Origin: Gloeobacter violaceus PCC 7421
GTDB lineage: Bacteria; Cyanobacteriota; Cyanobacteriia; Gloeobacterales; Gloeobacteraceae
NCBI RefSeq assembly: GCF_000011385.1
Contig: NC_005125.1
Span: forward strand, 1,984,001 to 2,048,000
Direction of reading: 5' to 3'
DNA: 64,000 nt
The notes below the pieces were generated by a model, which searched no databases, was not told the DNA's origin, and was given only the letters and a program-made list of their open reading frames with translations. Position 1 is the first letter of the stretch; each line of letters begins with the position of its first letter. Positions 23,001 through 31,785 of the stretch are shown one piece after another. The translations under genes and the position numbers were made by a program.

Positions 23001-25940
23001 TCAGCCTCCCAGTTTAGACAATCGCACCGATCGCCAGTCCCCCGAAGCTGTGAAGGAACCCCACCAGTAGGGGTGGGCTCGTCCCTGCTGAGCCGCCACC
23101 GCCAGTTGGGCCTGCCTGAGGGCCTCCGAGCGCCCCAGCCCCGCCACCAACCCCCGGTAGAACCGCTCCATCAGCTTCGCCGTCGTCCGGTCTTCCACCT
23201 GCCACAGCGTCAATACCTGGCTCCTGGTACCGGCCAGTGCCAGCGCCCGCCTCAGCCCCTGCACCCCCTCGCCACCCAGCACCAGTCCCACCCCGCTCTC
23301 GCAGGCCGACAGCACCGCCAGTTCGGTGCCCTCCAGGTCGAGCCCCTGGGCTTCGAGGGCAGTGAGCACGCCGTCTTCGGAGCCGGAGGAGCGGGCGTTG
23401 AAGCCGGCCAGGGCCACCCCGGAGCGCAAGAGCGGCTCCTGCGCCTCCGCCTCACCTCTGGTGTCCCGCTCCTGGAGGAAGAAGCCGTGGGTGGCCAGGT
23501 GCAGCAGGGCGGGGGAACGGGCGGCCTTGAGGGCGTTCTCGGTGGCCAGCGCCCCGGTGAGCAGTCGGGTGGAGGGAATGCCCAGCAACCGGGCGACGGC
23601 CCTGGCTTCCCGCTCCGCCCCGGGCAGCGGTCGGACGGTGAAGCCCGTCAGGGCGGCGGAGCGCAGGTTCTCTCCCCAGCGCGCCGCCGCCGCCCCGGTG
23701 CTCTCCCCGGTCGCACGCCTCTCGGCGGCGGGTCGGGACGCAAGCGGTGGGCCGGCAGCGGCGCGGGCGAAGTCCGGCCCGCCCAGCACCAGCGGACCGG
23801 ACCGGGGAGCCGGTGCAGCCTGTTCAAGCCGGGGCAGTTCGCGACCGGAGACGAGGTAAGTGAGGGCGTACCGCTGCAGCAAAGAGCGCCCGTCCTGGGC
23901 GACGAGGGCGGCGAAGGGCATAGTGTTGAGCTGGCCGTCGGGGGCGAGGAACAGGTGCTTGACTCCCGGGTTGCCCTGCAGAGGAGCGAGGAGTTTTTGG
24001 TGGAGCTGGCGGGCGAGCTTGTCAGCCCGGCCGGTGCCGGGAGAAGTGGGGTCGAGCAACCAGGAGCGCCAGTAGCGGATGAGCGCGTCTATCTGTTTGG
24101 CTTCCCCCAGGTCGACGCCGCGGGGCGGACCCACCGCCGGCAGCAGGTAGGCGGCGTAGCGCGGCGGGCCGAAGCGTTGGGCAGGGCCGGCCGCCTTCGG
24201 CTCGAAGGGGCGGTAGAGCACGAACTCGACGAGGGCAGCATCTTTGGGAAGGGCCTGCTGAACCGCCTGCAGGGTGAGCGGGCGGGTGAGGGCGCGCAGA
24301 CCGGCACCCGCGTCGGCCAGGTTGTCCTCCAGTTGGCGGACCTGGGTACGCAGTTCGCTCACCCGGGTCCGGTATTGCTCGGGGGGCAAGGTGACGGAGT
24401 TTTGAAGGACGAGGGTGGCCAGTTGGGTCCGGGCGGCGGCCAACCGCTGCAGCGGCTGTTGGCGCTCGGGAGGCAGGCGGCGGCGCAGGCGGGCGAGGGC
24501 AAGGGTGGCCTCCTCCAGCACCCGCCCTTTGCGGCCGAGGGCGGTGGAAAAGGCGAGGCGGGCGGCCTCGGGGTCGTCGCGCAGGCGGTGGAGGTGGAGC
24601 CAGAGGGCGAGGTCGGCGGTGTCCTTGAGGGAGGCGAGGTAGGCGTGGTTGCGCTGTTGGGCGGCGGCGGGGAGGTTGAGGGCGAGGTTGTGCTCCTGGA
24701 TGTCGAGGGCCTGTCGAAGGGCCTGTCGGGCGTCGTCGGGTCGGTCTTGCCGTAGGCGCAGGAGGGCCAAGTTGTAGAGGCCGGTGGCCATCTTCGGGTG
24801 CTGAGTCCCGAAGGCTTTCTCCCAGAGGGCCAGGGCGCGCTTGTACAGCGGCTCGGCCTCGGTGTACTCGCCCCGTTCCCGGTACAGGTTGGCCAGGTAG
24901 ACGAAGCTGTTGACTGTATCGGGGTGCTCCAGTCCGAGGGTTTTCTCTTTGATTGCCAGGGCGCGCTTGAACAGCGGCTCGGCCTCGGTGTACTCACCCC
25001 GTTCCTGGTGCAGGAGGGCCAGGTTGCTGAGGCTCACGGCCACCCTCGGGTGCTCCGGTCCGAAAGCTTTCTCCCAGATGGCCAGCGTGCGCTTGTGGAG
25101 CCGCTCAGCCTCGGCGTTCTCGCCTTGACGGTCATACAGGTTGGCCAGGTTGTTGAGGCTCACGGCCACCCTCGGGTGTTCCGGTCCGAAAGCTTTCTCC
25201 AAAATGGCCAGCGTGCGCTTGAACAGCGGCTCGGCTTCGGCGTACTCGCCCCAGCGGTAGTACAGGAGGGCCAGATTGCCGAGGCCCACGGCCATTTTCT
25301 GGTGTTCCGGTCCGAAAGCTTTTTCCTCAATGGCCAGGGCGCGCTTGTGGAGCGGCTCGGCCTCGGCGTACTCGCCCCGCTCGGAGTACAGGAGGGCCAA
25401 GTTGTTGAGGTTCTTCGCCACCTCCGGGTGCTCCGGCCCGAAGGCTTTCTCCCGGATAGCCAAAGCGCGCCTGAAAAGCGGCTCGGCCTCAGCGTACTCG
25501 CCCCGCTCGGAGTACAGGAGGGCCAAGTTGTTGAGGCTCTTCGCCATCTCCGGGTGCTCCGGCCCGAAGGCTTTCTCCCGGATAGCCAAAGCGCGCCTGA
25601 AAAGCGGCTCGGCCTCAGCGTACTCGCCCCGCTCTGTGTACAGGAGGGCCAGGTTGTTGAGGCTCTTCGCCACCTCCGGGTGCTCCGGCCCCAGGGCTTT
25701 TTCCCGCGTGGCCAGGGCTTGTTCGGCCAACGGCTGGGCCTCTTTGTACCGGCCCGCTTCCCGCAGCTGGACTCCCTGCTCGTCCAGCCGTGCGGCTTCT
25801 GCCAGCTCCCCGCCCGGTGCTTCTGCCGTTGCCGGTTGCGTCCAGGCGGAGCGGGGGCACACAAGACCCAGGCTCGCCACCAGGGACAGGGCACAGGCCC
25901 ACCGTCGAGCGGTACAACGCAGAGAGACGGGTAAGAGCAT
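23001..25940 (-). CDS. Secreted TPR-CHAT caspase-like protease
   Basis: 979 residues. A signal peptide (LVASLGLVCPRSAWTQ, cleavage near 35) directs it out of the cytoplasm. Eight near-identical 42-residue TPR units of the kinesin-light-chain type follow (about 75-410; ALAIREKAFGPEHPE... each). A helical linker leads to the C-terminal CHAT domain (about 690-975) with the catalytic dyad His818 (LATHGFF) and Cys880 (LSACESGVG). CHAT domains are caspase/separase-like; known examples cleave partners after TPR-mediated recognition. ATG 25940 follows GGAGGG closely. Nearby genes on the same strand encode a GDSL esterase and a membrane sigma-like fusion. Confidence 0.9.
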   Translation of the reverse strand: MLLPVSLRCTARRWACALSLVASLGLVCPRSAWTQPATAEAPGGELAEAARLDEQGVQLREAGRYKEAQPLAEQALATREKALGPEHPEVAKSLNNLALLYTERGEYAEAEPLFRRALAIREKAFGPEHPEMAKSLNNLALLYSERGEYAEAEPLFRRALAIREKAFGPEHPEVAKNLNNLALLYSERGEYAEAEPLHKRALAIEEKAFGPEHQKMAVGLGNLALLYYRWGEYAEAEPLFKRTLAILEKAFGPEHPRVAVSLNNLANLYDRQGENAEAERLHKRTLAIWEKAFGPEHPRVAVSLSNLALLHQERGEYTEAEPLFKRALAIKEKTLGLEHPDTVNSFVYLANLYRERGEYTEAEPLYKRALALWEKAFGTQHPKMATGLYNLALLRLRQDRPDDARQALRQALDIQEHNLALNLPAAAQQRNHAYLASLKDTADLALWLHLHRLRDDPEAARLAFSTALGRKGRVLEEATLALARLRRRLPPERQQPLQRLAAARTQLATLVLQNSVTLPPEQYRTRVSELRTQVRQLEDNLADAGAGLRALTRPLTLQAVQQALPKDAALVEFVLYRPFEPKAAGPAQRFGPPRYAAYLLPAVGPPRGVDLGEAKQIDALIRYWRSWLLDPTSPGTGRADKLARQLHQKLLAPLQGNPGVKHLFLAPDGQLNTMPFAALVAQDGRSLLQRYALTYLVSGRELPRLEQAAPAPRSGPLVLGGPDFARAAAGPPLASRPAAERRATGESTGAAAARWGENLRSAALTGFTVRPLPGAEREARAVARLLGIPSTRLLTGALATENALKAARSPALLHLATHGFFLQERDTRGEAEAQEPLLRSGVALAGFNARSSGSEDGVLTALEAQGLDLEGTELAVLSACESGVGLVLGGEGVQGLRRALALAGTRSQVLTLWQVEDRTTAKLMERFYRGLVAGLGRSEALRQAQLAVAAQQGRAHPYWWGSFTASGDWRSVRLSKLGG
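24711..25718 (-). repeat. Eight 126-base tandem repeats encoding TPRs
   Basis: Eight consecutive 126-base (42-codon) units in the CHAT gene. Units 1-3 are nearly identical at DNA level, units 4-6 moderately so and units 7-8 more diverged, a gradient that suggests recent expansion at the 5' end. Copy number may vary between strains. Confidence 0.85.
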
Positions 25941-26120
25941 ATCCCTCCAGGATCCACGGCCTTCACAGTAATAGTAGACCTGCCTGCAGAAGATATGCAT
26001 TCTGACATTGGGCCGCCCCAACAAACGGGAGCGCTGCGACTGGTTTTTCCCCCTGTAGACCCGTAGTTGCGGCGGCCTGCAATCATTGAAGCCTGGCCCT
26101 GAGATCCTGCGTCACTTGGC

Positions 26121-27110
26121 CTAGGGGCTTGATGTAAAGATCGTACCGGTGAAAAACTCCGCCAGCTCCTGCCCGACGGCTGCCGTCGGGTGCACTTCGT
26201 CCCAGAACAGGTATTCATCGGGGTTCGCACACACCGCCACGGCCGTCAGACAGGGCGAGATAGTGTTCGTGAGGCCGTAGTCTTGGGGAGCGTCGAGAAA
26301 CTTGTTGAATCTGGTGTAGAAGTCCAGGAGGATGGTGTTCAAACCGGGTCGTGACTGTTTCAATTCCTGCAAGGCGATCTTGATGTACTTGTTAGCAAGC
26401 TTCACCTGATCCTTCAGCGTAGGCAATTCGCCCGGGTTGACCTGCGTGAGCGGAGCCCGGCTAAGATCCGGGATGTTGCTGATGACGATATTGCGCGCAC
26501 CATAGGCGTACAGCGTTGCCACCGCGGTTGTCAGGTTCTGGACCGGGACGTTATAGTCCAGTTCGCGATTGGCCAGAAAATCGTTCAGAAGATCGTTGCT
26601 GCCTGCGGAGATGAAGTAGAGCGTCTGGGGTGTGACCTGTGGCGCCGGCTGAGTAAAGGTACCGAGCTGGTAGAGCAGGCCCGGTGTCTCCGGGGGGGGG
26701 CCACCAAGAGGAATGGGCTGCTCCAAGAAAAAGCCCGAGGGAGCACCGCCAAAGGCAAAGTTTTGCCCTCCCGCCGTGGTACTGGGCACCAGGTTGATGC
26801 CCAAAGGGGCCAGGACATTCTCGATCCAGAGCGGACCGTTGGAGAAACGACCCGAAAAGTAAGGCGGGCTGGGGGGAAACACGCCGCCGTTTGCGTTGAA
26901 GACGTTTCCGGTATCGACCAGACTGTCGCCAAACACGTAAACACCGTCGACTTCTAGCGGATCCACTTTCGTTCCATTGGAGAGTGCATTGTTACTGGTG
27001 GTCGTGTCGACGGTTTGGGCATAAGCGGCCGTCGGAGCCGCCGTCACATAGGCTGCTACGCTTGCAGCGAGCAGTAGGCAAGCACTCAAAGATCGAAAGG
27101 TACCAAACAT
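26121..27110 (-). CDS. Secreted GDSL esterase/lipase
   Basis: 329 residues. Signal peptide to about residue 31 (TAAYAQ). SGNH-hydrolase blocks are present in order: block I VFGDSLVDTGN (Ser63), block II GGQNFAFGGA, block III ISAGSNDLL, block V DEVHPTA with catalytic Asp and His. It resembles secreted plant-type GDSL lipases and the passenger domain of esterase autotransporters, but no barrel follows. The ATG 27110 has GGAGG 8 bases upstream; an ATG at 27125 has none. Confidence 0.88.
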   Translation of the reverse strand: MFGTFRSLSACLLLAASVAAYVTAAPTAAYAQTVDTTTSNNALSNGTKVDPLEVDGVYVFGDSLVDTGNVFNANGGVFPPSPPYFSGRFSNGPLWIENVLAPLGINLVPSTTAGGQNFAFGGAPSGFFLEQPIPLGGPPPETPGLLYQLGTFTQPAPQVTPQTLYFISAGSNDLLNDFLANRELDYNVPVQNLTTAVATLYAYGARNIVISNIPDLSRAPLTQVNPGELPTLKDQVKLANKYIKIALQELKQSRPGLNTILLDFYTRFNKFLDAPQDYGLTNTISPCLTAVAVCANPDEYLFWDEVHPTAAVGQELAEFFTGTIFTSSP

Positions 27111-27259
27111 TACGAATTCCTCCATTGTAGAGCTGATTGATCGTCTTTACCAAAGCGAGAGTTGGGGTGTACTCACACGGCTTTGCTGGCAATGCGGTTC
27201 ACATCGCCCTCGACGCATATTCACTTTCTATCTGGGACGAATTGGCGAGAACTTTAGCT

Positions 27260-27450
27260 CTGGAGCAAGTGTCAGGTGTCAGGTATCAGATAAAAAACCG
27301 TTGCCCATACAGGTTTTGAGCAGCCAACGGTTTTATGCACCCAAATAACGCTCTGGAGCGCTTTTCGGGTGCCCAGACAACAGCAGATTGCCCAAATCCC
27401 AGTTGACAGGCGTTTCAACCCTGGCACCTGACACCTGACACCTGCTCCAG
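27260..27450. mobile_element. MITE-like element with 30-base terminal inverted repeats
   Basis: 191 bases bounded by imperfect inverted repeats, 27260-27289 and 27421-27450 (27 of 30 positions match). Each carries CTGGAGCA at the outer end and a GTGTCAGGTGTCAGGT core. The interior has no gene and several short inverted repeats. A related half copy is at 29325-29386. No clear target duplication was found. It lies in the 347-base gap between the GDSL gene and the stop of the sigma-like gene. Confidence 0.65.
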
Positions 27451-27457
27451 ACTGGCT

Positions 27458-29185
27458 TCAGTCCGGCCGACAATTCAGCGGCTGCTCCTCACTGCTATCG
27501 AAGGTGAGCAAGTAACGCGCCGTGCGTTCTGTGCCGTCCGGCCAGTCGGGTAACCCCCGCTTCTGCAGTGCTTCTACTGCCCCGAGCAGTGCCGCATCCT
27601 GCTCGGCGCCGCTGGAGATTAGTACCTCTGGCGCTTCTGTCAAACGGACCCGGCCCGCCGCCACCGACAAGGGCACCTCAAGCACCGTGGGTCCGTCGGT
27701 ATCGGGCAGGGGTGACAATTCGCCCAGCGCCTTGCAGAGTGTAACGGCGTAGTCCCGGTGGGCGCTGTCGGCGTCGCCCCGCACCACCACTTTTTCGGGG
27801 CCGGCGGCGATGAGCGGCGCGGGCAAGCGCCGGGCCGCAGGAGGGACCGACGGTTTGTTTTCAGGACGGGGGCGGGCCACCGGTCGCTCGGCCGCGGCCT
27901 GCGGCTTTCGGGTCTGCTGGGTCTGCTGGGTCTGCCGGGGCGCCGGGGCGGCGGGGGAACGGGGCGTGGCCTTTGGGGGCGGATCGGCCTGGGGGCGCTG
28001 GGTCGCGGGCCGCTCGGGTGGAGGCGGTGCATCCGCCAGAGTCGGCGGCGAAGGGGTCTGGGCCATGCGGGCGAGACCGGCGAACAAAACCACGCTGATC
28101 CCGGCCGCCACCGCTCCCAGATACCACCATCCTCTTTCCCGGGGCGGCACGGGCCTCGCCATCAGCTGGTCCCAGATGGCTTGTTCGGCCGGATCGCTGC
28201 ACGGGCGAAGCGTTTCTGCCGTAGCGGTCCAACCGCTGCGGCGCAGCAATTCCGGGATCGCCTCCGCCATATCCTCGGCCGTCCGTTGGTTCGAGGCTGC
28301 GGGCGCTCCGGCGCCCTGCGGACAGGGCGCGCTCCCGGGCTCCTCCCGGCTTCTCCGGCACTGGGCGCCGCGGCAAAAATGCGTGTCGCCGCACTCGTCG
28401 TTAAAATCCGGCCCCAACAGCTCGGCCAGGCGCTTCTTGATGTCGCCCAGTTTCTGGGAGATCCGCCCGGGGGAACGGCCCATGGAGCGGGCGACGTCCT
28501 GTTTGACCTCACCGCGCAGGAAGATGCGCTCCAGCAACAACCGATCCGCTGCGCTCAGCCCATCCACCGCCCGCAGGAACTGCTCGCGGCACTGCTGCTC
28601 CAGCAGCGCGTCCCCGACAGCCGCTCTAGCGTCGGGGATGCCCTCCAGCAAGTCCGGGGGAGGGTCGCCGCCAGAACCCGCCGCCCCGTGTGCCGATGTG
28701 GCTTGGGCGAGTTGCAGCGCCCGCCGCCGCTGCTGACGACCCCGCTCCGTGACGGGCGCAGGCCGCCCCCAGCGGGGATTGACCCGGCGCTGCAGACTGC
28801 TGAACACCTCCTGCAGGACGTGATTGCTCAACCATGTCGAAAATCGGCCTCGCTGGGGTTCGAATTGTGGCAGGCGCTCGTGCAACAGCAACAGCACCTC
28901 CTCCTCGAACACCTGCACATCGAAGCGTCCCTCCCAGGCTGCGTTGCGGGCACTACAGTACTGGCGGCACAGGTGACGCAGCAACCGGTGCATCTCGACC
29001 ATACCAGCGCGGTTGGCCTCGCGCTCCAACCTGGCGAGCTTTGTGTTGCGCTCCGCAGGTGTAATTGCCGTTTCCCGACGGATCACGTGCCACTGCCATA
29101 CCAGTGGCTGTAACCGCACAGCCAGCTCGTGCAGCGCGTCGGCGATGCTCGGCTGGGCCGGGTGGGCCAAGTTGAAAACTTTCAT
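27458..29185 (-). CDS. Sigma-like / membrane / TonB-C-like fusion protein
   Basis: 575 residues with an unusual order. About 85-135 resembles sigma region 2 (FEEEVLLLLHERLPQFEPQ, FSTWLSNHVLQEVFSSL). About 205-255 is a sigma region 4-type helix-turn-helix (SAADRLLLERIFLRGE, then VARSMGRSPGRISQKLGDI). A Cys cluster follows (Cys265, Cys271, Cys276), then a single membrane helix (353-373), a Pro/Gln-rich spacer (378-455) and a C-terminal domain (475-563). The pattern EVPLSVAAGRV...LISSGAEQDAALLGAVEAL in this last domain is like TonB C-terminal domains. ATG 29185 has GGGAGG upstream. Possibly a membrane-tethered transcription factor that senses periplasmic state. Function is inferred. Confidence 0.7.
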   Translation of the reverse strand: MKVFNLAHPAQPSIADALHELAVRLQPLVWQWHVIRRETAITPAERNTKLARLEREANRAGMVEMHRLLRHLCRQYCSARNAAWEGRFDVQVFEEEVLLLLHERLPQFEPQRGRFSTWLSNHVLQEVFSSLQRRVNPRWGRPAPVTERGRQQRRRALQLAQATSAHGAAGSGGDPPPDLLEGIPDARAAVGDALLEQQCREQFLRAVDGLSAADRLLLERIFLRGEVKQDVARSMGRSPGRISQKLGDIKKRLAELLGPDFNDECGDTHFCRGAQCRRSREEPGSAPCPQGAGAPAASNQRTAEDMAEAIPELLRRSGWTATAETLRPCSDPAEQAIWDQLMARPVPPRERGWWYLGAVAAGISVVLFAGLARMAQTPSPPTLADAPPPPERPATQRPQADPPPKATPRSPAAPAPRQTQQTQQTRKPQAAAERPVARPRPENKPSVPPAARRLPAPLIAAGPEKVVVRGDADSAHRDYAVTLCKALGELSPLPDTDGPTVLEVPLSVAAGRVRLTEAPEVLISSGAEQDAALLGAVEALQKRGLPDWPDGTERTARYLLTFDSSEEQPLNCRPD

Positions 29186-29324
29186 ATGCGCATTTTCCTC
29201 CCATTCTCGATTCGGCAACAGAGACGAGAACGTGCCGCGGCGGACACTAACATCTATATAGGTCCGTTTTCCCGCCGCTTTAGCCGCCGGCCAAAATAGT
29301 TCTTCAAAGATGCGACGAGCTTAA

Positions 29325-29386
29325 AGCAGGTGCCAGGTGTCAGGGGGAAAACCCCGCCGCCAGTACGGTTTTCAGCCGACTGGCTG
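29325..29386. repeat. Half copy of the MITE-like repeat
   Basis: AGCAGGTGCCAGGTGTCAGG followed by an AAAACC..GCC..AGTACGGTTTT segment parallels the left half of the element at 27260. The right half is absent. It lies in the 236-base promoter region upstream of the sigma-like fusion gene, where it may affect expression. Confidence 0.5.
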
Positions 29387-29421
29387 TAGTTTGTGCGACT
29401 GCAAACCGCTCTAAGGGAAAT

Positions 29422-30114
29422 CTACCGGGTAGCGCCATCCCGGGGCGGATCTGTCGGGGCGTTCGTCCGAGTGTTCAGGGCCGTCATCCGGGCGCGAAAG
29501 GCCGCCAGATCCGGCGCTTTCGGTTCGGTCCGCGCAAAGGAGGAACGCTGATTTAACCGCCGTCCCCATTGCTGCAGGTGCGGGTAATCGTCGAGCAAGA
29601 CGCCCACCCCCGGCAGCCGGGGCACGACTGTGCCTGCCACCACTTCCGCCAGGGTGAATTGCTCGCCTGCGAAGTAAGTTTGCTCCCCCAGCAGTTGCTC
29701 AAAAAAGCCAAGCGCCGTCGCGATTCGCCCTTTGGCCTGCTCAGCGGCTGCCGCTTCGACCGCCGCCCCCATCGAGCGGCGGATGAGCAACCCGAAAGGC
29801 GGCACCAGTTCGTTGATCGTCACCAGTTCGACCATCCGCACGGCGGCCAGCACCTCGGGCTTCCCGGGCAATAGCGCAGGCATCGGGTACTTCGCTTCGA
29901 GGTAGTCGAGAATGGCGAGCGATTCGAGTACCCGCAATCCGCCATCGACGAGCACCGGAATGTGATGAAAAGGGTTCAGGGCGAGAAAGTCTTCGCGCCA
30001 CTGGTCGCCGTCGAGTTGCAGCGCGATCGACTCGAAGGGCAGACCCTTCTCCAACAGAGCAATCCAGACGCGGCGGGAGTTGAAGGAGATGGGCAGGTGG
30101 TAGAGCTTGAGCAC
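29422..30114 (-). CDS. Glutathione S-transferase family protein
   Basis: 230 residues. N-terminal thioredoxin-fold domain (KLYHLPISFNSRRVWIALLEKGLPFE, cis-Pro in NPFHHIPVLVDGG, then LESLAILDYLEAKYP) and C-terminal all-helical domain with the N-capping LAEVVAG...LPGVGVLLDDYP pattern. The Ser in ISFNSRRV suggests a Ser-type active site. GTG 30114 is chosen because GGAAG lies 5 bases upstream and the first strand begins there; longer frames to 30240 give a non-homologous N-terminus. Confidence 0.88.
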   Translation of the reverse strand: MLKLYHLPISFNSRRVWIALLEKGLPFESIALQLDGDQWREDFLALNPFHHIPVLVDGGLRVLESLAILDYLEAKYPMPALLPGKPEVLAAVRMVELVTINELVPPFGLLIRRSMGAAVEAAAAEQAKGRIATALGFFEQLLGEQTYFAGEQFTLAEVVAGTVVPRLPGVGVLLDDYPHLQQWGRRLNQRSSFARTEPKAPDLAAFRARMTALNTRTNAPTDPPRDGATR

Positions 30115-30331
30115 GGTGTCTTCCAGTGACCAGCCCGATTGTAGTATCAAGGACGGGGTGGTAACGGCGGCAGGTCGGGCTGGGGCAGACCCGCCAAGCG
30201 CAAAACAGTTGCGAGATTCGCAAAAGCCGGCCGAAGCCAATTTTTGTCCGGCACAGGAAAAAATTCTGGATGCTGCTGGGCAAATCGGTTAGATAGAGAA
30301 GCATGTATGCAGACGAATAGGAGCATTTTCG

Positions 30332-30661
30332 ATGGAAGAGCGCCTGGACCGTGCTGAGCAGCGGCTTGACCAGCATGGCGAGTTGATAGCCGAACTGCGG
30401 GCCGCCACGCTGACTAACACTCAGAACCTCGATCGGTTGGTCGGTGTTGGCGAACGGTTCATCAACGTGGCGGTCGACGCTGTCACAGAGCTACGCACAA
30501 CTACTGCCAGATTGGACCAAAATGTCGAAGAATTGCGCACCATGGGCTTGCGCCAGCAAGAGGCCATCGAAGAGTTGCGGGCGTTCAACCGCCGCCAAGA
30601 AGCCATCAACGACTACATTTTGCGTCGCGACCGCGAGCGTGGCAACGGCCAACCGGGGTGA
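30332..30661 (+). CDS. Small coiled-coil protein
   Basis: 109 residues, almost entirely heptad-like helix (ERLDRAEQRLDQHGELIAELR..., ARLDQNVEELRTMGLRQQEAIEEL). AGGAG precedes the ATG. Similar short coiled-coil proteins are frequent in cyanobacteria; no specific function known. Convergent with the aldo/keto reductase, 12-base gap. Confidence 0.65.
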   Translation: MEERLDRAEQRLDQHGELIAELRAATLTNTQNLDRLVGVGERFINVAVDAVTELRTTTARLDQNVEELRTMGLRQQEAIEELRAFNRRQEAINDYILRRDRERGNGQPG

Positions 30662-30673
30662 GGTGCCGTTCGC

Positions 30674-31717
30674 TCAAGAAGCCAGTTCTTTGTCCGCGGG
30701 GAAACCGTGCTGCTCGCGGCCGGGGGGGCCGTCGTACTTTTTGGAAGTCTTGTACAGCTCGAAGCGGCCGTCGGCTGCGAGCGTCGCGTACTGCGAGCGC
30801 ATCGCCGCCAGTTGCTTCTGGTCGAAGGGGACGAAGCCCCGGGCCACCCGCAGATTTTGCTCCAAGATCGCCGTCGATTCGATTCCGCTTACGGTGGTGG
30901 CGATCGGCAGGCTCATCGCGTAGCGCAGCGCGTCCGCCGGGGAGAGCAGATCTTTTTTGAGCATTTCGCCGCTGCCGCCGAAACTTTTCATGCCGATGGC
31001 GGCAATCCCCAGGGCATTCAGGCGCGGCAGCACCTGCTGCTCGAAAGAGCGAAAGCTCGCATCGAAGCAGTTGAGGGGCAACTGGCAGGCGTCGAAGGGA
31101 TAACCTTTGTCGAGCATTTTCAGATGAATCGCCGGGTCTTTGTGACCGGTAAAGCCGACGTAGCGGACTTTGCCTTCCTTTTTGGCCTGCTCCAGCGCTT
31201 CGATGACACCGCCCGGGGCAAAGTGCAGCTCCGGGTCGTTGTCGTAGATCACTTCGTGGACCTGCCAGAGATCGAGATAATCGGTCCCCAGCCGTTTGAG
31301 GGATTCTTCGAGCTGGCCCATGGCCACTTTGCGGTCCCTGCCGTGGGTGCAGACTTTGCTCATCAACAATGCCTGCTGCCGCCTCCCGCCGCGCAACGCC
31401 TTGCCCATGCGCTCCTCGCTCAGGCCGTCGCGATACTCCCAGGCGTTGTCGAGGAAATTCACCCCCGCATCCATCGCCGCATGGACGATACGGACGGCTT
31501 CCGCATCGCTTTTGGCCGAACCCAGGTGGTAGCCGCCCAATCCGATAATCGACACCTGCACGCCCGTCTTGCCGAACGGACGGCGCGGGATTGCCCCCTG
31601 GGCCTGCCCCCTCTGTGCCGTCAGCGCCTGACCGGCCGCAAGCATCGCCGCCCCCGCCGCGAAACGCTGGATAAATCGCCTGCGCTCCCCTTTTGCTGCC
31701 ATCCGCGTGACTTCCAT
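30674..31717 (-). CDS. Tat-exported aldo/keto reductase
   Basis: NADPH-type aldo/keto reductase with a twin-arginine leader (GERRRFIQRFAAGAAMLAAG, residues about 10-29), so it is exported folded, presumably by the TatC-dependent pathway whose tatC is at 47828. The catalytic set is visible: Asp and Tyr in FLDNAWEYRDG, Lys in LLMSKVCTHG, His in LDLWQVHEV. Full TIM-barrel length (about 347). ATG 31717 or 31702; no strong ribosome site decides. Substrate unknown. Confidence 0.88.
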   Translation of the reverse strand: MEVTRMAAKGERRRFIQRFAAGAAMLAAGQALTAQRGQAQGAIPRRPFGKTGVQVSIIGLGGYHLGSAKSDAEAVRIVHAAMDAGVNFLDNAWEYRDGLSEERMGKALRGGRRQQALLMSKVCTHGRDRKVAMGQLEESLKRLGTDYLDLWQVHEVIYDNDPELHFAPGGVIEALEQAKKEGKVRYVGFTGHKDPAIHLKMLDKGYPFDACQLPLNCFDASFRSFEQQVLPRLNALGIAAIGMKSFGGSGEMLKKDLLSPADALRYAMSLPIATTVSGIESTAILEQNLRVARGFVPFDQKQLAAMRSQYATLAADGRFELYKTSKKYDGPPGREQHGFPADKELAS

Positions 31718-31785
31718 GCTGTTGGAGTCACTTTGCCATCCATTACCGCCAACGAGCGTCTTCCCCGCGGTGGAACCACGCTTAG

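Noticed and set aside
22533-24755. Long plus-strand open frame (740 codons) opposite the CHAT gene
   Set aside because: Antisense shadow of a repetitive high-GC gene; composition of low-complexity Gly/Val/Glu repeats, no start signal, no domain.
24711-25718. Regular repeats that could suggest a CRISPR array
   Set aside because: Period is 126 bases, units are coding and encode TPRs; no spacer-repeat pattern.
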